This document shows positions 1 to 6,842 of a stretch of 7,323 bases of DNA, piece after piece (within the stretch, counting starts at the first letter, position 1; every line of letters begins with the position of its first letter). The stretch covers positions 1-7,323 of the forward strand of contig DIVN01000184.1 of NCBI GenBank assembly GCA_002435875.1. The letters run 5' to 3'. This DNA is from Anaerolineales bacterium UBA6131 (GTDB lineage Bacteria; Chloroflexota; Anaerolineae; UBA2200). The notes under the pieces were generated by a model. It was not told where the DNA came from, did not search any database, and worked only from the letters and a program-made list of their open reading frames with translations. The translations under genes and the position numbers were made by a program.

Positions 1-185
1 ATCCAGATGCCGCGGTCAGGCGCAGGAGGGTTGACCAGCAGGACGTCCACGGCTCCCGCCGGTCTGGCCGTCGTGGCAGTACTGCCCAAGACGCGGCCAA
101 CGTCCGGAAAGTCGGCGGGGGGCAGAGGCCTGGGCGGACGACTGCCCAGGTTCTCCATGCGCTCAGGCAGCGGATCTGGCGTCAC
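1..185 (-). CDS. Probable B12-binding radical SAM protein, N-terminal fragment
   Basis: This is the first 61 residues of a gene that continues past the left edge. I place the start at a GTG (185-183) that overlaps the stop of the upstream glycosyltransferase in a GTGA arrangement; GAGGAG lies 8 nt upstream. An in-frame ATG at 158 is the alternative, with a weaker ribosome site. Residues 1-45 are a proline/arginine-rich, poorly conserved lead. Residues 46-61 read VDVLLVNPPAPDRGIW, the opening beta-strand and loop typical of the cobalamin-binding domain at the N-terminus of B12-dependent radical SAM proteins (DVLLVNPP followed by GIW). These enzymes often sit in glycan or lipid clusters, which fits its place as the fourth gene of an overlapping glycan operon. 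The CxxxCxxC cluster motif would lie outside the window, so the family call rests on the N-terminal motif only and the substrate is unknown. Confidence 0.66.
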   Translation of the reverse strand, partial: MTPDPLPERMENLGSRPPRPLPPADFPDVGRVLGSTATTARPAGAVDVLLVNPPAPDRGIW

Positions 186-1438
186 TCGGCCGACTCCTCA
201 GTGGCCTCGCGAGCGACGGCGCCCTGCATCAGGTCATCCAACCGGCCGTTCAGGTCGGTCGCGATCTGACCCTGGCGCTGGCTGAGGCCCTCCAGGATGC
301 GCATCACCACCCAGGAGATGATGAGCTGCAGCCCCACAAGGATCAGCATGGCGCTGCCCAGCAGGTAGAGCCACAGCCGGCTCACCGGCCAGCCGCGCAC
401 GCCAAAGCTAGCGCTGACAATACCCACACACAGTCCAGCCAGGACCGCGGCCAGCCCGAACCAGCCGAACTGGCGGTCCAGCGGTGGGTCAAAGATGGGC
501 TTGCCAAATAGGCCCTGGCGTATCGGCTCGCGGTAGAATAGGGAGACCAGGTAGTTGAACATGGCACCCAGGGAGAAAATGGTCACCCCAGCCACTGCGA
601 GCACCTGGGCGGCAAAGACGGCCATAGCTCCCCAGGCGCCAAACGTGGTGATACCCCGCAGCCGGGTGACGAGCAAGCCTAGGCCGACGGCCACGGCCAC
701 CGCTACGCAGGCGACGCCGATGGTGCCGAGCAAGCGCACGGGGTTGTAGCCCAGCGCAGTCCAGATAATCGACTGCAGGAAGCGGGTGCCGTCGCCGACG
801 ATGCTCAGCTTGGAACGACCTACCCTCTCGGCGTAGGGGATGGCCACCTCGACCATGCACAAGTCCTCGTGCACGGCGCGCGTGGTCATCACCGGCGTAA
901 AGTTGAGCCCACCCGGCAGGGGGTAGAGGCGGCCGAGCACCTCGCGCCGGATGACGCGCATGCCACTGGCGCTGTCGGAGATGTGCCGGTTGCCAATCAG
1001 GCTGACGAGCATGGCGAAGAAAAGGTTGCCGACGCGGCGGGTGGCGGGCATTTCGCTGTCGCTGCCAGCCATGCGCGAGCCGATGACCAAATCGGCCTGC
1101 CGCTGCCGCGCGGCCTGCAGCAGGGCCGGGAAGTGCTCGGGCGGATAGGTGCCATCGGCATCGAGGAAGCCTAGCCACTTGCCCGTGGCCCGAGCGAAGC
1201 CAGTCTTGAGTGCCGCGCCATAGCCGTGGTTGGTGCGGTGGCGCACCAGGCGAACCTCGGGGTAGCCGGCGGCGACCTCGGCAGTTCCGTCGCGGGAGCC
1301 ATCGTCCACAACGATCAACTCGAGCTCGGCGTCCACCGACGCCAGGGCTGGCCGGGTTGCCAGCACCCTGTCGATAATGCCGGCGATGCCGTTGGCCTCG
1401 TTGAAGGCTGGGATGACTACGCTAAGTGTTTCGGTCAT
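182..1438 (-). CDS. DPM1-like family 2 glycosyltransferase with membrane tail
   Basis: A 418-residue GT-A fold (GT2) transferase, probably moving a sugar from a nucleotide donor to polyprenyl phosphate or another lipid acceptor at the inner face of the cytoplasmic membrane. Residues 5-14 (LSVVIPAFNE) open the nucleotide-binding fold, VVDDGS (43-48) carries the UDP-site aspartates, and LDADGTYPPE (92-101) holds the metal-binding DxD-type motif. GSRM (120-123) and a basic RVGRSKLS stretch near 210 are usual for polyprenyl-phosphate glycosyltransferases. From about residue 230 there are four hydrophobic segments, so the protein is membrane anchored; bacterial homologues often carry two to four. 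The C-terminus is acidic and soluble. I prefer the start at 1438, 7 bp after the acyltransferase stop, because MTETLSVVIPAFNE is the canonical beginning; a start at 1495 would add 19 unrelated residues. The ribosome site is weak, so translation may be coupled to the upstream gene. The sugar specificity cannot be read from the sequence. Confidence 0.9.
   Translation of the reverse strand: MTETLSVVIPAFNEANGIAGIIDRVLATRPALASVDAELELIVVDDGSRDGTAEVAAGYPEVRLVRHRTNHGYGAALKTGFARATGKWLGFLDADGTYPPEHFPALLQAARQRQADLVIGSRMAGSDSEMPATRRVGNLFFAMLVSLIGNRHISDSASGMRVIRREVLGRLYPLPGGLNFTPVMTTRAVHEDLCMVEVAIPYAERVGRSKLSIVGDGTRFLQSIIWTALGYNPVRLLGTIGVACVAVAVAVGLGLLVTRLRGITTFGAWGAMAVFAAQVLAVAGVTIFSLGAMFNYLVSLFYREPIRQGLFGKPIFDPPLDRQFGWFGLAAVLAGLCVGIVSASFGVRGWPVSRLWLYLLGSAMLILVGLQLIISWVVMRILEGLSQRQGQIATDLNGRLDDLMQGAVAREATEESAE
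194..199 (-). promoter_or_regulatory. Ribosome binding site that decides a GTG start
   Basis: GAGGAG on the minus strand, followed by 8 nt and then the GTG at 185. It lies inside the last codons of the glycosyltransferase gene, so translation of the downstream gene is probably coupled to termination of the upstream one. It favours GTG-185 over ATG-158. Confidence 0.65.
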
Positions 1439-1445
1439 GGTTTGG

Positions 1446-2222
1446 TTAATGCTTCTCGAATCTAGCCTGGTAGACAGGCTTGTCCGGCTGCTCATCGCCG
1501 GTAATTGTCTTCAGCACGCGGGCAGGCACGCCCCCAACCACGGTGTAGGCTGGCACGTCGTCGACGACCACGGCGCCCGCCGCGACCACGGCACCACGCC
1601 CAATGTGCACACCATCGGCGATCACGGCGCCTGCTCCGATCCACACATCATCATCGACCACGATGCCCTGTGCGGTGATGCCCTGCTCGATGATAGGTCG
1701 ATTGGGGTCAGCGAATACATGATCGACCGCCGCAAGCTGCACCATGGGCGAGGTGTACACCCGATCGCCAATGGTGATGCCGCCCTGACCGCGCAGCACG
1801 TTGAACTCGCTAATCAGGCAGTCGCGGCCGATGCGAATGCCAGCGTGGGGCAGGTTGCGAAAATTGTAGACATGCAGGACCGCATGGTGCATGACCAGCG
1901 TGTTCTCGCCGATGGAGATTCCCCCTGGACAGGCGTGCAGGTAGACACCCTCATCCAGGTAGGCGCCGTTTCCCAGGCGGATGTGATCGGCAAAGCGCAT
2001 GCGCACTCCGCGCTCGATCGCCGCCGTGCCCTCCATGGTCAGGATAAGACGGTAGGCCAGGCCGCGCAAGGCGATGCCAAGCACTGTCGGCACCCAGCCA
2101 AACAAGGTAAGGAAGCACTGCTCCCAGACATAGCGGCCGAGGCTGCTCGCCTGCCGAGATATGTAAAGCGATAAGGCGTGCCGCCCACTCAGCGCAGGCT
2201 GTCCGCTGCCTGACGCATCCAT
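1446..2222 (-). CDS. Left-handed beta-helix (hexapeptide) acyltransferase
   Basis: A 258-residue protein of the LbH acyltransferase group (WcaF/Maa/NodL-like), likely an O-acetyltransferase acting on a sugar of the surface glycan made by this operon. Hexapeptide repeats of the [LIV]-G-x-x-x-x type run from about residue 82 to 220: RLGNGAYLDEGV, ISIGENTLV, IRIGRDCLI, ITIGDRVYT, then VWIGAGAVIADGVHIGRGAVVAAGAVVVDDV. VDHVF (166-170) supplies a histidine (H168) in the position of the catalytic base of this family. VVGGVPARVLKTI (228-240) is the standard end of the coil. Residues 1-65 are an N-terminal extension with an amphipathic or hydrophobic stretch (about 36-62) that may touch the membrane. 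The start at 2222 has a strong ribosome site and overlaps the ligase gene by 34 bp. Acetyl-CoA is the usual donor; acceptor and acyl group are not determined here. Confidence 0.9.
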   Translation of the reverse strand: MDASGSGQPALSGRHALSLYISRQASSLGRYVWEQCFLTLFGWVPTVLGIALRGLAYRLILTMEGTAAIERGVRMRFADHIRLGNGAYLDEGVYLHACPGGISIGENTLVMHHAVLHVYNFRNLPHAGIRIGRDCLISEFNVLRGQGGITIGDRVYTSPMVQLAAVDHVFADPNRPIIEQGITAQGIVVDDDVWIGAGAVIADGVHIGRGAVVAAGAVVVDDVPAYTVVGGVPARVLKTITGDEQPDKPVYQARFEKH

Positions 2223-4066
2223 GCAGCCCGCTCCTCCTCACCAATGTGGCCGTACCACCAGATGCGCGCTTCGAACTGGCCCTGCGCATTGCTCAAGCCA
2301 GCCCACAGCGCCCGTCCCTCTTCCCGGCGACCGTTGGCCAGATAGGCCTCGCCGAGCAATTGTCGTGTGGTCTGGCACGATGGGTCCGCTGCGTAGGCCG
2401 CTTCGAGATGGTGCAGCGCCGTCTGATATTCACCCAGAGAGAGCTCAATCATGCCCAGGCGACGGTTGGCGGCCTCGTTGCCTTGGTCCTGCGCAAGGGC
2501 CTGCTCATAGTCAGCAATGGCAGCCGATAGGTCGACGTGGCGCCGCACCTCATCCTGAATCGGCCATTCTGGCCAGCTGTACACGCTCAGCTCAGCCTGA
2601 CTCTGCCGCAGCGCCCCGCGGTTCGATAGCGCCCGTGACCACAGCGGCGCTCGCCATGCGTAGCCAACGAGCACGAGCACGAGGAACCCAAGCACGACAG
2701 CCATCCGCATTCGACGGTCTTCTCGCGGCGCTGCCGCATTCTCTGGCAATGGTGCACCTACAAAGGCCCATGGCACAAATAACAGCAAGAGGCCCGCGCT
2801 CTTGTACAGCGTGTCATCCACCAGACCATGAAGCAGAATGATGGTCAGCGAGAGGGCAGCAGCGGCCAACTGACCGCGGTGCTGTCGGCTGATGTGATCC
2901 GTCTGGAGGCGCCAGAGCCGCCCAAAGAATACGGTGCACAGTGAGAGAAGAATCGCCAGCGCGGGGAGGCCTTGCTCGATGGCCACATCCAGGAACAGGT
3001 TGTGCGTGTGGGTGATGTAGCCGACGTGCAGCAGCAGCACATAGCTGGAGTAGGCCATCATGAAGCCATCCAGACCCACGCCGGTGAAGGGATAGTCGCG
3101 CACCAGGGTCAGGCCGTTGCGCCACAGGTCAGCCCGCGAACCGATCGTTGCCGGCCCTGGCAGAGCATCCAGCAGGGCTGGCAAAGCGGCGGGGGCGAAG
3201 ACAACCAAGCCGGCAGCCGCAAGGCACCCCACGGCCAGACCCACCAACAGGATACGGCCTTGCCGCACCCGGTTCCCACGGCTCAACGTGCCGGCGATCC
3301 ACCAGGCGCCAGCAAGCGCAAAGGCGCCGGTGACCGCAATCCAGGCTGACCGCGAGGCACTCATCACCAGGCCAAACGCCGTGGACGCAAGAGCCAGGCT
3401 GCTCACACCAACGGTGAGCCAGCGTTGTGCCACTCCCAGCCCTTGTGCGGCGCCTCGCTCACGCCATGCCTCCAGGACCGCGCAGCCCGCAAAGGGCAAC
3501 AGGGCAGCAATGATGCCCCCCATCACGTTGGCGTTGACGTGCGGGTCAGGCAACGGAGGCAGGTGACTCTGCAAGGCTTGCCCCAGGCGAGTCAGCAGCC
3601 CGATCTTGGTCTCGGAGGCCGACCAGGGGTAGGCCCACACAAACACCAGGGCTATGGCCGCGGCGGACAAAGCCAGAAACCAGATACGGAGGCCGGCAGG
3701 CGCCTCGGCGTTGGCCAGGGCAAAGAAGAGCAGCACACCCCCTACCATCAGCCAGAAGCGAGCCCACGCTGCCTCACTGTTGTACGCCGCGGCAACGGCG
3801 ACACCACCAGTGAGCAAGAAGAGACCCAACGACGCTTCGAAGCCTGTGCGCCTGGTTGTGCAACCGGTCAGGCGCCAGCGGACCAGCCAGGGCAACAAGG
3901 CGATCGCAAGCGGCCACCAACGCGGTTCAGCGTACCAGAGGCCACCCGCGATGGAAACACAAGCCAAGTCCAGTAGGGGCAGCCAGAGCGGCATGCTGCT
4001 GCGAGGAGCCGAGGTCATGGCGAGCAGAGAGAGCCTTGTCGTATCAAACGACAACCCGCAGGCCAT
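2189..4066 (-). CDS. O-antigen ligase/polymerase-like membrane protein with C-terminal TPRs
   Basis: A polytopic protein of up to 625 residues in the Wzy_C (WaaL/Wzy) superfamily, expected in the cytoplasmic membrane, where such proteins join or polymerise lipid-linked oligosaccharides on the outer face. About eleven or more hydrophobic segments fall between residues 26 and 472. Family marks are SASRSAW (236-242), the loop SRADLWRNGLTLVRDYPFTGVG (310-331), and THTHNLFLD (352-360), followed by LLHGLVDD (411-418); the conserved arginines and the histidine are the usual functional residues of the large periplasmic loop. VNANVMGGIIAALLPF (177-192) is also typical. After the last membrane segment (about 454-472), residues 514-590 form about two tetratricopeptide repeats that may bind a partner or the glycan. 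The start is uncertain: ATG-4066 gives the longest frame but has no ribosome site; ATG-4018 (residue 17) or ATG-3994 (residue 25) would begin just before the first helix. It is the first gene of the glycan operon. Confidence 0.88.
   Translation of the reverse strand: MACGLSFDTTRLSLLAMTSAPRSSMPLWLPLLDLACVSIAGGLWYAEPRWWPLAIALLPWLVRWRLTGCTTRRTGFEASLGLFLLTGGVAVAAAYNSEAAWARFWLMVGGVLLFFALANAEAPAGLRIWFLALSAAAIALVFVWAYPWSASETKIGLLTRLGQALQSHLPPLPDPHVNANVMGGIIAALLPFAGCAVLEAWRERGAAQGLGVAQRWLTVGVSSLALASTAFGLVMSASRSAWIAVTGAFALAGAWWIAGTLSRGNRVRQGRILLVGLAVGCLAAAGLVVFAPAALPALLDALPGPATIGSRADLWRNGLTLVRDYPFTGVGLDGFMMAYSSYVLLLHVGYITHTHNLFLDVAIEQGLPALAILLSLCTVFFGRLWRLQTDHISRQHRGQLAAAALSLTIILLHGLVDDTLYKSAGLLLLFVPWAFVGAPLPENAAAPREDRRMRMAVVLGFLVLVLVGYAWRAPLWSRALSNRGALRQSQAELSVYSWPEWPIQDEVRRHVDLSAAIADYEQALAQDQGNEAANRRLGMIELSLGEYQTALHHLEAAYAADPSCQTTRQLLGEAYLANGRREEGRALWAGLSNAQGQFEARIWWYGHIGEEERAAWMRQAADSLR
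2231..2239 (-). promoter_or_regulatory. Ribosome binding site of the acyltransferase
   Basis: GAGGAGGAG on the minus strand ends 8 nt before ATG-2222. It sits inside the end of the ligase coding region and fixes the overlapping start of the acyltransferase, which would otherwise be uncertain because the next methionine is at residue 63. Confidence 0.75.
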
Positions 4067-4490
4067 GCAGGCGAAAAGCAGAGCCGAAAGGTGGCCTGCT
4101 CACCTAGGACTTGGTCAAAGAGGCAATGCCATGAACGCGCGATGCCTCCCTCCTGAACGAGAATCGATCAAATGACACACGGATGCCAGGCACGCTCCGC
4201 CATTCCGACAGTGTCGCCTCCGCGCATACCAAGAACCGTATGGCGGTAGACACTCCGGTCGATGAGGATGGCGCCGCAGGCGTACCTCTTAGGACCCCAG
4301 CGCGCTCTACATGTCGGCCATTGCACCAAGAGCTCACAGGTCAATCACGAGCAACGATGCCGTCGAAAGCGCGAGGAACTCTTTGGAAGCCTATTATAGC
4401 CAGAGGCCCGAGGGCGTCAAGGCTACAGCCTGCCGCGGGACCTCACCAGCACACCGCCTTGGCGTCAGCAATCACACACAAGGAAACCGA
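4067..4490. other. 424-bp intergenic region: promoter plus long leader, no convincing gene
   Basis: The gap lies between the SIS gene and the glycan operon. On the minus strand it holds a near-consensus promoter (4393-4420) and then roughly 320 nt before the ligase. Within that stretch an isolated strong ribosome-site sequence, AGGAGGGAGG (4154-4145), precedes only a five-codon frame (ATG-4132 to TGA-4115, encoding MALPL). A short palindrome, CGACA-G-TGTCG, occupies 4206-4216. I see no clear intrinsic terminator after the SIS gene and no recognisable riboswitch or tRNA. A 77-codon frame at 4104-4337 has a GTG start without a ribosome site and no recognisable domain, so I do not call it a gene. 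Confidence 0.6.
4393..4420 (-). promoter_or_regulatory. Near-consensus sigma-70-type promoter for the glycan operon
   Basis: On the minus strand a -35 element TTGACG (4420-4415) and a perfect -10 element TATAAT (4398-4393) are separated by 16 bp. Transcription would start near 4386. The first confident downstream gene begins at 4066 or 4018, so the transcript would have an untranslated leader of roughly 320-370 nt. That leader may be regulatory, or the promoter may serve an unrecognised small RNA. Confidence 0.68.
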
Positions 4491-5543
4491 CTAATCCAAG
4501 TGACCCTTGGCCACGGAAAGGTGATCGGCAACGAGGTGCAGCGGGATCACGTATGGAATTGTGGTCAGCGCCTCGGTCATCGGCGGGAAGACAAAAGCAG
4601 CATCTGCCAGCGAGGCGATGGAGTCATCGCCCTGCTCAACCAGGGCGTACAGCTTGCCCTTGGCGCGTCGCGCGGATTGCGCAGTCTCCAAGGCCCGGTC
4701 GTGCCCTTGCCCCTGCGGAGCCACGAGAAACAGCGGCTCCCCTTCCTTGAGCGAGCGATAGTGGTGATACTCCTCCAGCTGCAGGGCAACGGCATGGTCG
4801 AGAGAGTACTCTTTGACCTTTGCAGCGCCGAACTGGGCCGTTGCCAGACTGGGCCCCCCACCCACGAAGAAAAAGTCGCGGGCCTCCAGCCACTGCTGTA
4901 CGAGTTCCTTGACCATGTCATCGTACTGATCCAAGGCCCACTTGACCAAGTTAGGCAGCCCGTGCAGCTCCTCGCGCAGGGACTTGAGCTCACCCGCATC
5001 GAGGGTCTTCCAGGCCTGGGCCAAGTCCAGAGCCAGCAGCAAGGTGGCCGCAACCGCGGCCGTGCTGGCCTGAGTAGGCCAGCCGAAGCGCGTGGCCCGC
5101 ACCAGGATTCCGGCGTCAGTCTCTTTGAGAAGCGGGGTGTGCGCGGTATTGGTCACGCCGATGACAAAGGCACCGGCCTGCTTGGCAGTCATGAAGGCTT
5201 CGTACGTGCGCTCGGTGGTGCCAGATGAGCTCTGAGCGAGCACGAGCGTGCGTTCGTTGGTCAGGTGATGATAGTACCGAGTGTACTCAAGTGCCTGAAT
5301 GGTCTCGACCGGGCGCTTGAGCCAGCGCTCGAAGGCATACTGCACAGCTACACCGCTGATGTACGAATCGCCGCAGCCAGTCAGAATGATCCGGTCAATG
5401 GGCCGTTTGGCTACTTCTGAAGCAATGTGAGCAATGTTGTCCGCTTCACTACGCAAGGTTTCGGCGATTGTCTGAGGCTGCTGTCGCAGCTCATCGCGGC
5501 CGCCCCTCAAGCGCATAACCCGCATACTTGGAATCCTGATCAT
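4491..5543 (-). CDS. Double-SIS sugar-phosphate isomerase/deglycase-like protein (paralogue 2)
   Basis: A 350-residue cytosolic protein made of two SIS domains, like the isomerase half of GlmS or the stand-alone FrlB/AgaS enzymes that act on amino-sugar or fructosamine phosphates. The first SIS domain has TGCGDSYIS (55-63) and QSSSG (104-108), the phosphosugar-binding loops; PTQAST (156-161) follows. The second begins near residue 224 with FFFVGGGPSLATAQFGAAKVKE (224-245), where K242 and E245 line up with GlmS K485 and E488. EEYHHY (257-262) aligns with the ELKHGP stretch of GlmS: the histidine is kept, the Gly-Pro is not. The protein ends soon after the last helix, so the GlmS C-terminal tail with its lysine is missing, and there is no glutaminase domain. 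GGAGG 7 nt upstream supports ATG-5543. It lies 135 bp after a clear paralogue. The true substrate is unknown. Confidence 0.87.
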   Translation of the reverse strand: MIRIPSMRVMRLRGGRDELRQQPQTIAETLRSEADNIAHIASEVAKRPIDRIILTGCGDSYISGVAVQYAFERWLKRPVETIQALEYTRYYHHLTNERTLVLAQSSSGTTERTYEAFMTAKQAGAFVIGVTNTAHTPLLKETDAGILVRATRFGWPTQASTAAVAATLLLALDLAQAWKTLDAGELKSLREELHGLPNLVKWALDQYDDMVKELVQQWLEARDFFFVGGGPSLATAQFGAAKVKEYSLDHAVALQLEEYHHYRSLKEGEPLFLVAPQGQGHDRALETAQSARRAKGKLYALVEQGDDSIASLADAAFVFPPMTEALTTIPYVIPLHLVADHLSVAKGHLD

Positions 5544-5550
5544 TGTGAGA

Positions 5551-5555
5551 CCTCC
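5551..5555 (-). promoter_or_regulatory. Ribosome binding site of SIS paralogue 2
   Basis: GGAGG on the minus strand, 7 nt before ATG-5543. It is preceded almost directly by AACAACTGT (5565-5557), a nonamer also found just upstream of the ribosome site of the other SIS gene. Confidence 0.72.
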
Positions 5556-5590
5556 AACAGTTGTTGTTTCGTGCCTCTGGTCCTTTTCGT

Positions 5591-5610
5591 ACTAGTGGTC
5601 CCGCACTAGT
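5591..5610. promoter_or_regulatory. Perfect inverted repeat, probable operator
   Basis: Arms ACTAGTG (5591-5597) and CACTAGT (5604-5610) are perfect inverted repeats around a 6-bp centre, so each half carries an ACTAGT hexamer. The site lies upstream of SIS paralogue 2 and just downstream of a candidate promoter, the position expected for a repressor. Symmetry of this size suits a dimeric winged-helix or helix-turn-helix regulator (GntR- or LacI-like), but no regulator gene is in the window. Confidence 0.5.
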
Positions 5611-5633
5611 TCACCTTGAGCATTACTGCTGCA

Positions 5634-5662
5634 ATAATGGGGGCAAGCGACGATCCTCGCAA
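5634..5662 (-). promoter_or_regulatory. Candidate promoter between the two SIS genes
   Basis: On the minus strand TTGCGA (5662-5657) and CATTAT (5639-5634) are spaced by 17 bp, each matching four of six consensus bases. Transcription would start near 5627, placing the inverted repeat at about +17 to +36. An imperfect palindrome, GCGAcGATCcTCGC, covers 5647-5660 inside the promoter. It would allow the second SIS gene to be expressed separately from the first. Confidence 0.35.
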
Positions 5663-5678
5663 GGACGCGTGAGCCCAC

Positions 5679-6830
5679 TCAACCGTGGGACGGTGGCTTG
5701 CTGGCACCCAAGTGAACGGCAAAGAGCTGCAAAGGCACCACATAGGGAATCGGCGTCCATGCCTCCCACATCGACGGGAAGCTGAGCAGCAAGTCAGCCA
5801 AGGAGGAGAGAGGCTCAGCTGGATCGTCTGTGAGGATGATCAACTCACCCTTGACATTGTGAGCATCCCTGGCCGTATCAAGGGCGCGATCATCTCCAAG
5901 GCCTTTGGGCGATACCAGAAAGAGCGGCTCTCCTTGCTTGAGCGAGTCATAATGGTGATATTCTTCCAGTGGCATGGCGACTGCATAGTCTTGGCTCATT
6001 TCCTTGACCTTCGCCGCGCCAAATGCCGCGGTAGCAAAGCTGGGACCGCCTCCGGCAAAGAAGAAGCAGTCATTGCGCTTGAGCTTTGCGGCCAACTGAA
6101 GCATAGGTTCATCGAATCGAGTGATGGCGTCCGCGACAAGGGCAGGAAGGTTGTCAAGTTCTGCACGACGCTGTTGAAGCAGGGCGAGGGGAGTTGCATG
6201 CAACTCCGATGCCAGTTCCAGCGCAAACAAGAAGAGTGCTGCAATCGCCCCAGTGCTGGCCTGCGTGGGACACCCACCCATTCTCCGCGCACGAACCATG
6301 ATGTGATGCGTCGGCAGGTCGGTGAGCGGCGTGTCCGGGGTGTTGGTCACCCCGATGGTCTTGGCGCCCATCTCTTTGGCTTTCAGCAACGCCTCTGCAG
6401 TGCGCGGAACCACGCCAGACGAGCTAAGTGCGATGATCAGGGTCTTGGCATCGGTTTGTCCGCAATAGTAGCGCGTATAGTCCAGGGCCTGAATGACCAC
6501 AAACGGTATGCGGACCAGTTGTTCGAAAGCGTAGCGCGCCGCCAGCGCTGAAATGTACGAGTCGCCGCAGCCGACACAGTAGATTCGTGCAGGTGGGTCC
6601 TTGGCAATCGCTTTGGCGATCTGTCTGATCTGGTCTTGTTGGTGGGCCAGGGTCTCGCTGATTGCAGCGGGTTGCCCTACTAGTTCCTCACGGCTCAAGC
6701 GCACCCTTTCTTGAAACTCGGGCACACGGCGCGCACTTCGTCGACTCTCCAGATCTGACATCAATGCTCGTGCTTGGTGCGAGAGCAAGTCTCTGCTAAG
6801 AGACTCTGCCCTGGACGTCCTTCCTGACAT
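5679..6830 (-). CDS. Double-SIS sugar-phosphate isomerase/deglycase-like protein (paralogue 1)
   Basis: A 383-residue paralogue of the next gene, with the same layout: GCGDSYIS (87-94), ALSSSG (134-139) and PTQASTG (188-194) in the first SIS domain, then FFFAGGGPSFATAAFGAAKVKE (256-277) and LEEYHHY (288-294) in the second. K274 and E277 correspond to GlmS K485 and E488, and one of the tandem histidines to GlmS H504. Like its neighbour it has no glutaminase domain and no GlmS-type C-terminal tail. It differs by about 30 extra N-terminal residues rich in Arg and Ser (1-35) and by MGGCPTQ in place of FGWPTQ before the QAST motif. I choose ATG-6830 because AGGAGG lies 6 nt upstream. The frame is open to 6941, but those 37 residues have no counterpart in the paralogue and the GGAGG there is only 2 nt from its ATG. 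Likely cytosolic; the substrate is undetermined, and the pair could form a heteromer. Confidence 0.87.
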   Translation of the reverse strand: MSGRTSRAESLSRDLLSHQARALMSDLESRRSARRVPEFQERVRLSREELVGQPAAISETLAHQQDQIRQIAKAIAKDPPARIYCVGCGDSYISALAARYAFEQLVRIPFVVIQALDYTRYYCGQTDAKTLIIALSSSGVVPRTAEALLKAKEMGAKTIGVTNTPDTPLTDLPTHHIMVRARRMGGCPTQASTGAIAALFLFALELASELHATPLALLQQRRAELDNLPALVADAITRFDEPMLQLAAKLKRNDCFFFAGGGPSFATAAFGAAKVKEMSQDYAVAMPLEEYHHYDSLKQGEPLFLVSPKGLGDDRALDTARDAHNVKGELIILTDDPAEPLSSLADLLLSFPSMWEAWTPIPYVVPLQLFAVHLGASKPPSHG

Positions 6831-6836
6831 GGTATA

Positions 6837-6842
6837 CCTCCT
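6837..6842 (-). promoter_or_regulatory. Ribosome binding site that decides the start of SIS paralogue 1
   Basis: AGGAGG on the minus strand, 6 nt before ATG-6830, so the gene is taken as 383 rather than 420 codons. AACAACTGT (6858-6850) lies 7 nt farther upstream. Confidence 0.75.

Noticed and set aside
1377..2174. Long plus-strand open frame of 265 codons opposite the acyltransferase
   Set aside because: It lies antisense to clear hexapeptide repeats; its composition (many His, Asp, Ala) is what the complement of such repeats gives, and it shows no domain.
4115..4132. Five-codon leader peptide candidate MALPL after a strong ribosome-site sequence
   Set aside because: The spacing to the ATG is 12 nt, the frame is tiny, and there is no run of regulatory codons; noted within the leader finding but not called.
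4242..4249. GGCGGTAG, the core of the ops element that recruits RfaH to glycan operons
   Set aside because: It is on the plus strand, while the glycan operon is transcribed from the minus strand, so it could not act in that transcript.
4104..4337. 77-codon minus-strand frame downstream of the strong promoter
   Set aside because: GTG start with no ribosome site, Arg/Ser-rich sequence without hydrophobic or domain pattern; more likely chance within the leader.
4311..5228. Plus-strand open frame of 305 codons opposite the second SIS gene
   Set aside because: Antisense shadow of a well-supported GC-rich gene, with no recognisable motif and no ribosome site supporting its start.
5685..6551. Plus-strand open frame of 288 codons opposite the first SIS gene
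   Set aside because: Antisense shadow of the SIS coding sequence; no independent evidence.
6679..6684. Another ACTAGT inside SIS paralogue 1, considered as a second operator half-site
   Set aside because: A single hexamer within coding sequence with no paired arm; likely chance.
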